In this document: in pieces, positions 35,108-47,125 of the stretch
How the letters are laid out: every line of letters starts with the position of its first letter
Numbering within the stretch: position 1 is the stretch's first letter
Source of the DNA: Dolomedes plantarius
Lineage: Eukaryota > Arthropoda > Arachnida > Araneae > Dolomedidae
Assembly: GCA_907164885.2 (NCBI GenBank)
Contig: OU015496.1
Location: 161,513,109-161,577,108, forward strand
Length of the DNA: 64,000 nt
Direction: 5' to 3'
Position numbers and translations under genes: made by a program
Notes under the pieces: model-generated
What the model saw: the letters and a program-made list of their open reading frames with translations, nothing else
What the model was told of the DNA's origin: nothing
Database searches by the model: none

Positions 35108-36399
35108 CACTAGAACCGCCAAGGCGGTCATTTTGACCGTTTTGAAACGTTCACTTCGTACCAATTTGTTTCTATTTAGAATGTAACTTTCAGCTGCCTT
35201 GACGTTTCCTAAAATACAGTAAGTTATGATATCCAGGTGATAAATTTTCCATTTAGTGAAAATTTATGGAGTAGGGAGGTGCTATACCTAGAACCGCCGG
35301 AGTGATTAAAATAACCGTAGTCATTTTTAATGTATATTTCACCTATTAGATGTCGCTAGATGAATTGGATGCATTTATTGGATGCCTATTATATGCGAGA
35401 GGAACATTTGAGGCTAAAAAATATTGAATTAGAAAGTATGTGGGATAATTCATGTGGAATTCGTATTCTTCCTGAAACCATGTCTCGAAATAGATTTCGT
35501 GAAATAATGAGATACGTACGATTTGATATAAAGACAACCAGAAAACAATACCTTGTAGATGATAAATTTGCATTAGTATCCAAAATATGGAATCCATTTA
35601 TTCAGAACTGTATTTCTAATTACAATCCAGGAGAAAAATTTGCCATCGATGAGAAGCTTTTTCAACCAAAGCAAGATGCAAGTTCATGCAGTATATGCCA
35701 CAGAAGCCTGATAAATTTAGCATAAAGTTTAGGCTATTGGCAGATGTTGAAACAAAATATTTACTGAATGGATTCCCGTACTTAGGTAAAAATGACAACC
35801 GACCAAGCAATCAAAGTTTATCTGAATATGTTGGTCTTCATCTAATGAAACCATACTTCAAGAAAGATTACAACATTACAACAGATAATTTCTTTACTTC
35901 ACTGCGTCTTGCAGAAAAGTTGAAGTCAATGCATTGTTGGTACAGTCAATTGTGGAAGAAAAAAAAATTCCTCAGGCCATAAAAAATGAGAAACATGCCT
36001 TGTTCAGCAGCAAAATTTTTGACAGAGATATAATTTTGACAGTTTATCAAGGAAAGAAGAACAAAAATGTTTTACCGTTAAGTTCCCTACATTCATCAGT
36101 TACATTGGGAACTGATGAGAAACACTTGTCAAAAAATGTAAAGTTCGATAATTGAACAAAATTTGAAGCTGACGTGCTTGACCAAATGACACGGGAATAT
36201 TCCACAAAATCTTGTTCTAGACGGTGGCCTCTTTATGTATTTTATAATGTGATTGATCTCGTGGGCACTAATTCTTAGATACTAGATAAGGAAGTCACTG
36301 AAATAATATTCGACGGTGTGACATTCTTTTGCAATTAAGATCCGAGATGCAAGAATCATATGCAAATTCGATGAAAGCATCGAAGATTTCATTTTCCAG

Positions 36400-36631
36400 T
36401 GTAGAAAATTGTATTGAGAGGGCGCTGCGACGCCCGTAGAGAGGGAGAAGTTTTTCGCTTCTCAGTTCGTCCCTCGCTCTCGTAAAACAGGGTCATGTAA
36501 CCCCCCCGTTGGAATCCCTATCTGGGGAAACATTTTTCTATTTATATTTACAACTGTTTTAATGTTACAAATAAACCAAAAGCCCAATATTCGTTGTCGT
36601 CCATTTGTAGTAGTTCGTCATAAATTCGATA
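36400..36631 (+). repeat. BEL 5' LTR
   Basis: It starts TGTAGAAAATTG and ends TTCGATA. It is identical to the 3' LTR except for two substitutions (near 36415 and 36610) and a run of 7 instead of 18 Cs. An AATAAA-type signal is visible (CAAATAAACC). Confidence 0.9.
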
Positions 36632-37042
36632 GTGGTGTGTCGGCCGGAAATTTCGTCTACCCAATAGTCGCCTTCTACTACTAAATAGTGTCAAGAAAAT
36701 TTGTTGTCGTTCCACGTTAAAAATTCGTTAAGTGGACATTGTGCCTTTGTGTTGAATCGGGATTGTCGTAATTGGACCTTTTTTGTGCTCATCGGTGTTC
36801 GTTTTCGAAGTGTGTTCAAGTCGTCGTTTTGGATGAGAAATTTTTGTTGAAAGTTTTGTTGAATTGGTTTATTGTGACATTGTTATGATTGTCGTTAGTT
36901 ATTTTGTCGACTTTGCCATTCTGTTTTCGTTAGTTTGGTTTCGTTTAATTGTTAGAAATTGTTGTAGTAATTGTGTTAGAAATTGTTGTAGTTGAGGTTT
37001 TGATTTTGTAATATTTATTGTTTTGTGTTAGCGATTGTCAAA

Positions 37043-37981
37043 ATGTCGAAATTGATAAAGCTCAAAACCAAACGGGATGTTCATAGAGAACAATTAACAA
37101 AGATAATTGACAAAATTGATAAATATTTGTTAGAACCGGATCTGAATCCTGATGTTTGTGAGTCTTTGTTTGAACAGTTAATTAGTAAAAGTGAAATTTT
37201 GAGTATGTTAAATGATGACATAGATAAACTAATTAATGATGAGGATGAAATAAGGGCTGAAGTTTTAACTGTAGATGAATATTGTGAAAAGGTAATTTCT
37301 GCAAAAATTAAATTGCAAAATAAAATTAAATCGTTAAACTTAAATTCTATCACTGAACATAGAACCACCGAAAATTCGTTACCATCAAAAACTCGTGTAG
37401 AAATTCCTGCTAAACTTCCCAAATTGTCTATTGCAAAATTCTATGGAGAGCCGTCCGAATTTCTTGAATTCTGGAATCAATTTGAAAATTCAATCCACAA
37501 TAACCCAAATTTAAATGAAGTTGATAAATTTTGCTATTTAAAGTCCATGTTAGGCGGGAAGGCTCTCTGCAGCATAAAGGGGTTTTCAATTAATAAAGAA
37601 AATTACTTCCAAGCAATCAAGTTGATTTCTGAAACTTTTGGCGAAAGGGATATTTTAATAAACTCGCACATCTCAAATTTGCTTAATATTAAACCAGTCA
37701 AAAATTCTTCTAACGTTCAGGCTTTGCGTAACTTGTATTTCGATTGTCAAACACAGATTCGGTGTTTGCAAAGTCTGGGAATAGATTCCGAAACATACAC
37801 TACTCTTTTGACAAACATAATCTTGAAAAATCTCCCACATGATATAACGTTAGAATTTGCTAAAGTCAGCTCAGATAAATGTCATGATCTTCAAGAGTTA
37901 ATGAGCTTCTTGTACAAAGTGGTGAGTGCGAGGGCAAAGGCTCAGCGAATCCAAGGTCACTCCACCCCTAAATTCGGCTGA
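37043..37981 (+). pseudogene. BEL/Pao gag, N-terminal part (DUF1759)
   Basis: I start at the ATG at 37043 (MSKLIKLKTKRDVHREQ), because the Met at 37025 has no family-like residues after it. The N-terminal 110 residues are helical and charged. They are followed by the DUF1759 domain: LPKLSIAKFYGEPSEFLEFW, KFCYLKSMLGGKAL, and LRNLYFDCQTQIRCL. It ends at a TGA (37979-37981) inside a perfect hairpin. The nucleocapsid part resumes downstream in another frame, so the hairpin marks the break. Confidence 0.8.
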
Positions 37982-38031
37982 GAGTTGGAACCCCCTTGCT
38001 ACTCAGAGGGGGTTCCAACTCTCAGCCGAAT
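37972..38031. repeat. Perfect 24-bp-arm hairpin at the gag break
   Basis: The arms 37972-37995 and 38008-38031 are exact reverse complements, separated by a 12-base loop. The left arm contains the gag stop. The right arm reads in frame with the following zinc-knuckle ORF, so the right arm is probably ancestral and the left arm its inverted copy. Confidence 0.9.
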
Positions 38032-41000
38032 CGCACGAATAAGTCACCTTTGGAACTTCACGCCAATGTTTCGAAGAGCGCGAATTCTAGCAGGTGTCTT
38101 TTTTGCAATGACTCACAGCTTGGGAGCTCAGAGTGTGATATTTTGACTCTCCAAGAGAGGCGAGATCAGCTAGTCCGTGAAAAACGTTGTCTGATGTGTT
38201 GTAAGATTAACTGTTTCGTAAAAAGATGCAAGGGGCCAACATGTAGCTTTTGTAAGGGTCGCCACGCCAAAGCCATTTGCTTTAAACTCGAGAATGACAA
38301 GAAGCCGAGAGTGGAGGTTGAGAATGACGTGTCATTAAACCATGTGGTGAATGATTTGAGTGGGGTTTTGTTGCAGTGCGTTAAAGCAGAAATAGTGGGT
38401 CGGAAAAAATCGGGATTAGCCTTAGTTTTGTTTGATAATGGTGCACAACGTAGTTTTATCCGAAAAAGTGTGTCGGAGAAACTAGGTTTAAAGGTTTTGG
38501 GTTCCGAAAATTTGAAAATTTATTCGTTTGGTGCTAAGGCTCCTAGTACCGAAATTTGTCGCAGAGTAGAGATAGTTTTAAAAAATGTGTTGAACGGAGA
38601 GGAGTTTATCGTTGAAGCGCTAGAGGTCGAGGAAATATCGAATGCTGTTGTGAAACTTCCTAGTAAAGAGGTGTCGGAAAAAATGAAGTCTAAGGGATTT
38701 GTGTTGACATGTTCAGATGAGTCATCAGACAAGTCTATTTCGCTATTGATAGGATCGGACTACTACTGGAATTTAACTAGAGGTGTCGAAAGGTTGAATT
38801 CTTCGTTAGTGGCAGTTGAAACTTGTTTAGGGTGGTCGCTTCATGGGAGATGTGGTGAGGCTGACGAACTTACATCTGTCAATCTGGTCCTCAATCAAGA
38901 AGAGTCAATTTCGGCAGAATTGAGAAGGTTTTGGGAGTTGGAGAGTTTAGGTGTACAGGATTGTGACTCAGGTGTTGATATTAGGGATCAGGAGATCATT
39001 AGAGAGTTCAATGAGTCGATTCGTTTTGTTGATGGGCGTTATCGTGTAAAATTGCCGTAGAGGTCGGGTGTGAAGGATGGTTTAGAGGATAATATAGGAG
39101 TTGCTCGTAAACGGTTCGAAGGATTGACTCGCAAGTTTAAGATGGATAGCAGGTTTTTCGATGAGTACAAAGGTGTTGTTGATGAATATTTGAGAGAAGG
39201 TATCGTTGAAAAAACTTCTCTAAAAAATCCGGAAGAAAGATCATTTTATTTGCCCCATCATGCTGTCATACGGAAAGACAAAACAACTAGTCGAGTACGC
39301 ATAGTATTCGATGGATCTGCACATGACAAAGAGAAAATATCTCTCAATGACTGTTTGCACGCAGGTCCGAACTTGCATCCCAACATATTCCAATTGCTTT
39401 TGAAATTTCGCCAGAATGCTGTTGCGTTCACAGCTGATGTAAAGTCGGCTTTTCTGCAAATTGAATTGGATGAATCAGATCGTCAATTCACTCGTTTCTT
39501 CTGGGTTGATGATCCTAATGAACAACCATTTGTGCTCAACTTCACGCGGGTTCTCTTTGGGCTAACATCGAGTCCATACCTTCTTGCAGCCACTCTGAAG
39601 TACCATTTTCAGAAATACCAAGAAAAACTGCCAGCTACATCGAATCTACTTTTGAATTGTGTCTACGTCGACGATCTAATAGGAGGAAGAGAAGAGGTTT
39701 CAGATGCTCTGAAAACCTCATTAGAAAGTATAAAAATATTAATGGTACTCATAAAGTGGACAACTAATTCATCCGAACTTCGTGAATTGTGGAGAGCCAA
39801 CAACATTCAAATCGAACAGCCGGACACTCTTGTTCATTCTGGCTTATCGTCGAAGGTCTTAGGTTTGGCCTGGGATCCAGATTGTGATATTATACACTTT
39901 TCCACCACAGAACTTGTGAAATTTATATCTCGTAAAATAGACACTAAACGTTTTATCGCGAAATTGAAACATTTAGAATATGAAAATGGTCCACTTACTG
40001 CAACTGAATTAGAAATTGCAGAAAATACTTGTATAAAATTCGAACAATCTCTAGCCTATCTTTCAGAATTGCATTGTTTGAAAACTGGCAAGCCAGTTCC
40101 CACCGAATCGAAAATCTTTAGCTTAGCCCCATTCTTAGACAATAATGAAATACTTCGTTTAAAGGGGAGGATTGAGCAGGGTGAATTATCTGAGAATGAA
40201 ATTCATCCTATTATTTTGCCTAAATCAAAATTCGTAGAATTATTGATAATTAGAGAACATAGCAAAATTTTACATGGTGGGGTGTCAGCTACTTTGGCAA
40301 AATTTCGCACAAAATTTTGGATTGTGAAGCGTAGGCAAGGGGTAAAGAAAATTTTGAATAAATGTTTGATTTGTCGGAAGTATACTTTGAAACCTGCGAG
40401 ACAGGTAACTGCTCAGCTGCCAAAGGACAGGATTTTGGAAAGGCCGCCATTTTCAGTTACAGGGGTCGATTTCACAGGACCTGTTTATTTGAAATCAGAT
40501 AAGGACATTCGTAAGGCCTACATTGCTTTGTTTACCTGTGGAGTGACACGAGCAGTTCATATTGAACTCATTTCCGACATGTCAATTAGAAGTTTTATTT
40601 TGTCTTTAAGGCGATTTCTGGCTCGAAGGGGAAATTGTGAAGTCATTATTTCGGATAATGCTAAAACATTCAAAAACACAAATGACATTTTAGGACAATT
40701 TTCAAAAATCATTCTAGACAAAAATTTGAAGGATTTTGTTGCTATTAACGGCATAACATGGAAATTTATCGCGCCTAGTGCCCCATGGTGGGGTGTATTT
40801 TATGAGAGGCTCATGAAAAGTGTTAAGGATCCTTTGAAAAAGATCCTAGGCAAGGCTTTATTATCTTTTGAAGAAATGATTACTATCCTCACAGAAATCG
40901 AATGTGTTTTAAATAATCGGCCACTTACGTACGTAAGTAATGATTTAAATGAGCCACAGCCTCTTACTCAGGCTCAATTTTTGTTTCCTGGTCAAAATTA

Positions 41001-41370
41001 TAGTTATCCTGTGCATTTTGCTGATCTTTTCAACAATGAGTTATCGACAAAGGAAAATTTAAATCGCAGAAAATTGTACCAATCTAGACTTTTGAAGAAA
41101 AATTTGGCGTAAGTGGACGGAAAATTATCTGCTTCAATTAAGAAATGTCCATAATTTTATAGTTCCTTCTCCTAAAGATAATTTAAAAGAAGGAGATGTG
41201 GTCTTGTTGGAAGGGTCAGCGAAATCTAAATTACTTTGGCCTTTAGGTATCATCGATGAAGTATTCGTAGGTCGTGATGGACACGTAAGATCTTGTCTTG
41301 TTCGTACTTCAAGTGGCCAGTATAAACGTCCCATACAAGTTATATATCCTCTTGAATTAAATGATTAATG
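37996..41370 (+). pseudogene. BEL/Pao nucleocapsid-protease-RT-integrase polyprotein, one TAG, RNase H deleted
   Basis: The zinc knuckle region has CLFCNDSQLGSSEC, CLMCCKINCFVKRC and CSFCKGRHAKAIC. The aspartic protease (DUF1758) has LFDNGAQRSFI as active site. A TAG at 39058-39060 stands where the conserved Trp before the RT linker is expected; the frame is unchanged after it. The RT shows FTADVKSAFLQIELD and LLNCVYVDDLIGG. At about 39960 the RT (KIDTKRFI) jumps to the pre-integrase part (ENGPLTATELEIAE), so roughly 250-300 residues with RNase H are missing in frame. Integrase follows: H2C2 finger (EHSKILHGG...CLICRKY), VTGVDFTGPVY, VIISDNAKTF and PWWGVFYERLMKS. A one-base shift near 41095 separates the DUF5641 C-terminus, which ends at 41370. 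Confidence 0.85.
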
Positions 41371-41608
41371 TTTTGTATATACTTTAATACCTTTTCTTAG
41401 ATTATGAAAATTTTAAATTTGTTTTGAAGAACTGTGTACATAAATTTAGGTCTCTTTTTCTCAGTAAGTTTAAAATAATATTTGTTCTCGTATTGATGTA
41501 AATTTGATTATTGTATTGCATTTTGAGTGCTAGTGACATTTTATTAAGTAGTTTATATACCCTACATATTGTGTAATTAGAGGTGAAAATTTTGGTCACG
41601 GTGGGGTG

Positions 41609-41851
41609 TGTAGAAAATTGTATCGAGAGGGCGCTGCGACGCCCGTAGAGAGGGAGAAGTTTTTCGCTTCTCAGTTCGTCCCTCGCTCTCGTAAAACAGG
41701 GTCATGTAACCCCCCCCCCCCCCCCCCGTTGGAATCCCTATCTGGGGAAACATTTTTCTATTTATATTTACAACTGTTTTAATGTTACAAATAAACCAAA
41801 AGCCCAATATTCGTTGTCGTCCATTTGTTGTAGTTCGTCATAAATTCGATA
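41609..41851 (+). repeat. BEL 3' LTR
   Basis: Same ends as the 5' LTR. It carries an 18-base C run. The flank CCCAGTACA resumes piggyBac sequence. Confidence 0.9.
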
Positions 41852-42710
41852 CCCAGTACAACCTCACTTACTAGTGATAAAGAAGCTTGAAAGAGAAAGC
41901 AGTGCCAAAGTTCTAGTTGCAAAGGGAATTAAAAAAATCTACAAGTGTGAAGTTTACAGGAAATCGACTTGCGGCAGATGCACCGCTAAAGTGGTAAAAA
42001 AGATTTTTTGTGAAAATTGCATGAAAGACATTGCTTAGTTAATTGACATACATGCGGTACATTTTCTACATTTTGGGAAACATTTTACCTTTATTTTAGC
42101 CAAAAATTACATAGTATGTTTGATTTTATTCCGCATTAAAGTTGAAATTTAATTAAGTATAATATGAGCTATGTATGCATTAACTCTACATTTATATCCA
42201 TCCCGTTAATTTCTATTTACCAGGAATTGTTAGTAATTACCATCAGAAATTGATATCTATCATTTTGTATCATTAGTAATAATTGTATCCTTTGTATTAA
42301 CTGTATCATTCTTATTAATTGTATCATTTTTATTAATTGTATAAAATATAATGGAAATACTATATTGCACAGTGTTTAATTTCATTCTTATATTTTTTAT
42401 TATTTAAATTTCCTTAAAAAGTGTCTACAATTCCTCATGAAAAACCTTTATTATTATAGAAATAATTATAACATATAATATCGAAAATGCTGATAAAAAT
42501 AGTAATAAATGATATTAAGAGTAAAAAATGGCAAGTAAGCTATAAGAAAGCACTGTAGATCATATCGGTCAAAATGACCGCTTCGGCGGTTCTAGGTATA
42601 CGTTTTTGACGGTGGTTCTAGTGTTAATTCCCATTTCTTCTAGAAAAACCTCCTTTTAAATCCCCCACGGTTTTCCCCCCCCATAATAAATCCTTACTTA
42701 CACACGCACA

Positions 42711-42873
<163 letters not shown>

Positions 42874-42885
42874 ATATATGGGAAT

Positions 42886-44530
<1,645 letters not shown>

Positions 44531-44624
44531 GTGCGTGTGTGTGTGTGAGTCGTAATTTAATTTATTATAATCCCAAGTTTATCTTTTTACTGATTTGTAT
44601 AATTCTACATTTTATGTCTCCTAG

Positions 44625-44827
44625 TTTGGATGCAGCATTATACATCGCAAAGACATCTCTCGAAAGTCTGAATCTCCGTTCATTACGTGACGTGCGATCT
44701 GGTAACGTGGCTATTATAGGAAATCCAAAATTATGCTTTGCGAGTGAAATAGATTGGAAGAAACTCATGGCGGGACCATATGCTAGAGAAGTGTATCTAA
44801 ACGGAAATGCTGGGAGTGACTATTGCA
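44625..44827 (+). CDS. Egfr: EGFR exon 6: end of receptor L2 domain
   Basis: The acceptor is GTCTCCTAG at 44624; the donor GTAAGT is at 44828. It enters in phase 2 and leaves in phase 1. It encodes LYIAKTSLESLNLRSLRDV, VAIIGNPKLCFASEIDWKKL, then a short less conserved stretch ending SDYC. The SL-LRSL-----G-V-I-GN--LC----I-W motif is diagnostic for the end of ErbB domain III. Confidence 0.95.
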
Positions 44828-45534
44828 GTAAGTCATTAACATCCTTATCCTTTCCTTTAAATATTTTGTTAAAATCTGAATTTCAGATTTTCTTTATCAA
44901 AAATCATTTTCCTTGTTGCACTACTTATTAAAGTAAAGTAGTCAAAGGAAAATATAATTTTTAAGTTTAATTTTCTGATTGGGAGTTTTAAACTTTGAGT
45001 TTAGGTAATAATATTCTGCGAAAATGAAATTTGTTTTTAAAAATTCGGTTAGTCATGGGAAAGATGTGACTCATTTCGTTAGTTTAAAGTTATGCATCGT
45101 TACACCCATGAAATATTATGCTTATAAAGTGATGACTGTGTGTGGATATTCAAAGGAAACAGAAACTAGAAATGGTCATATATTATACTGGGGAACAAAA
45201 CTAATATTAATACCTGTGAATATATATACAAGGAGAGACCCGCCCTCCATACTCTCCTGATGTATCAGGCTAGACTTTTTCTGGTTTCAAACACTGAAAT
45301 TGGCACTGAAGGGACACATATTTGCAAATATTTCAAATATCCAAATTGCTGTTACCAGGGAAGATAATACAGTAGAAAAAGTAGGACTATTCCAGAAGTT
45401 TCCAACACTTGTAGGAACTTTGTGAGATATGTATTACATCTGCGAGTACTTCGAAAGACAATAAAATTCTTTTTTTCAAATATATAATACTGTAATATTT
45501 CCTTGATCAGTCACCTTATTTATCGGTCACACCT

Positions 45535-45579
<45 letters not shown>

Positions 45580-45626
45580 TCACAAAAAACATGACTGTTG
45601 ATTCGTTGACATGACTCTTGAAAAAA
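44828..45626 (+). other. Egfr: EGFR intron 6, first part
   Basis: No gene. A (TA)n lies at 45539-45577. Confidence 0.6.
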
Positions 45627-46300
45627 TTAACGGGACAACAGACTTTCAACCAATTTTTTTTTAATTTTAAAAATTTTACTCTATATACAAAATGAGAGTA
45701 ATTCATATTTTTTTTACTACATTGAAGGCACTTTGAATTCCCAAATAAGTGTTTTCAGGAAGAAAAAGATCCGTTTTTCAAAGAATTCTTTAAAATTGCT
45801 GGAATTTTTCAAATTGCTCCATGCGCCATAATTTTCGATTTCTTCCAAATTTCTCACAATTATTAATTACAAAATTTGTCACAAAACTGTGCACCCTTCT
45901 TGGAAACACAAATATTATTCAAATTTATAGACCATGAAATTAAGTAGAAAGATGCAAAAACAAAAAATAACAGGCATATTTTTAAAAACATATATTTTTG
46001 GCTTTGATTTAAACAAAAAATAAATTAAATGCACAATTATGTTTCGGTGTATATGGTAAACCTACACTACAAATTTGAAGGCTTTTAAATGATATGGGAT
46101 GCGCAAGGGGAATTTTGAAAAATGGTAGTATTTTTGAATTTTTTTTGAAAAACTGGCATCATACTGTCAAAAAAATCTTTATTTTGAATTCTAAGGGTCT
46201 TCATTTTAGTAAAAAAGAATATTAATTATTCCCAATTTGTATATAGTTTTAAAAATTTAAAATTTAAAAAATCGAGATTTAAGGTCCCTTGTCCCCTTAA
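45627..46300. mobile_element. TTAA-flanked MITE, shorter copy of 20621-21714
   Basis: TTAA at 45627-45630 and 46297-46300 with inverted ends (CGGGACAACAGACTTTCAA and AAGGTCCCTTGTCCCC). The body aligns to the first copy (ACTCTATATAC, CTACATTGAAGGCACTT, TGTCACAAAACTGTGCA). It has only one of the internal units that are triplicated in the first copy. Confidence 0.75.
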
Positions 46301-46506
46301 TATCAGATTAAAATTACATTTATTGTCAGTTAAACTCACATCATCTTTATATTCGGAGTCAAATTTTTATTGGGACAGCATAAGCTTATGGGAAATAATT
46401 TAAGCTGCGTTATGCTAATATTTCTTGTTTGATACGATAATATGATGAATTATGATGATGATGAAGTGAAAATTTTGAAACGTTTTCAACTTTCGTTAAT
46501 TTTTAG

Positions 46507-46639
46507 AACAGCAAGGACTTGTTTGTCATGAACAATGCTCGAGGGACGGTTGTTGGGGTCCCATGCCTGATGAATGCCTCACATGCAAGTCTTACAGTTT
46601 TAATGAGACATGCGTTCCTGATTGCAACGCAACTCCTGG
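46507..46639 (+). CDS. Egfr: EGFR exon 7: second cysteine-rich domain starts
   Basis: The acceptor is ATTTTTAG at 46506; the donor GTGAGT is at 46640. It enters in phase 1 and leaves in phase 2. It encodes GLVCHEQCSRDGCWGPMPDE, CLTCKSYSFNETCVPDCN. VCH-LCS-EGCWGP-P--C-SC is the classical start of ErbB domain IV. Confidence 0.95.
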
Positions 46640-47055
46640 GTGAGTTTGCAGAATACATTTATAAATTTTCTCTAAATTTGAAATATTTAGTCCTTCATTA
46701 AATTTGAATAGAATCAGGAGAAATGTCCTGACTAGAACATGAGAAAATAATGGCATCATTGCGAATATTAATAACCTTATAATTCTTATTCAATCGAAAT
46801 ATAAATAATATTTTTGCTAAATTTAACTTTGCGAAGTGTCTGCCCACAAGCCAACTTTGGCAAACGTTTTAAGCAGCTTCTTAACCCTTCACTGGTCACG
46901 CGGCGTCTCACAGATGCCAAATAACACTTTGTTTACATTTTGCATATTGAAGGATTGGTCTGTCAGCCGAGCAGATGTTAGTGCCTTCGAAGTGTTTATG
47001 TATGAGTCATAACTAACACACAGACTCCTTCAATTTCTATCATTCTTTTATATAA

Positions 47056-47092
47056 GAATACAAATATAAACGACCCAACCTTTCGGTTATGC

Positions 47093-47125
<33 letters not shown>

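Larger units (their letters stand above)
36400..41851 (+). mobile_element. BEL/Pao LTR retrotransposon, young but defective
   Basis: Two LTRs of 232 and 243 bp enclose gag and pol in BEL/Pao order. The primer-binding site begins TGGTGTGTCGGCC right after the 5' LTR. A GGTGGGGTG purine tract precedes the 3' LTR. The flanks are TCCAG and CCCAG, a 4-5-bp target duplication within the piggyBac coding region. The LTRs differ by two substitutions and a C-run length, so insertion is recent. Yet gag carries a frameshift, pol carries a TAG and a C-terminal frameshift, and the RNase H region is missing. Confidence 0.9.
35360..42037 (+). pseudogene. piggyBac transposase (DDE_Tnp_1_7), interrupted and frameshifted
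   Basis: Pieces in order: LPETMSRNRFREIMRYVRFD, then FAIDEKLFQPK (first catalytic Asp) at 35360-35700; YMPQKPDKFSIKF, LADVETKYLLNGFPYLG and ITTDNFFTSLRLAEKL (second Asp) at 35686-35940; KHALFSSKIFDRD and SVTLGTDEKH to 36155; and VLDQMTREYSTKSCSRRW in another frame to about 36300. The C-terminal cysteine-rich tail (CEVYRKSTCGRCTAKVV, CENCMKDIA) lies beyond the BEL element at about 41940-42037. The N-terminus expected before the first block is mostly missing. There are at least three frame changes. Confidence 0.8.
35108..42623 (+). mobile_element. piggyBac transposon, split by a BEL/Pao retrotransposon
   Basis: The ends are CACTAGAACCGCC and its counterpart GGTGGTTCTAGTG. TTAA follows the right end (42624-42627) and a mutated TTAG precedes the left (35104-35107). 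Each end has a second internal CCTAGAACCGCC copy and a GGTCATTTTGACCG palindrome, as in arthropod piggyBac families. Without the retrotransposon the element is about 2.1 kb. Confidence 0.85.

Noticed and set aside
41577..41807. Minus-strand open frame with a Gly run
   Set aside because: Translation of the LTR C run; not a gene.
44539..44624. Upstream Met of the exon 6 frame
   Set aside because: Precedes the acceptor AG; the residues before LDAAL are intronic.
45539..45577. TIR of another Tc1 element (CACACCTTGTGTA before the TA array)
   Set aside because: No inverted counterpart found on the left side.
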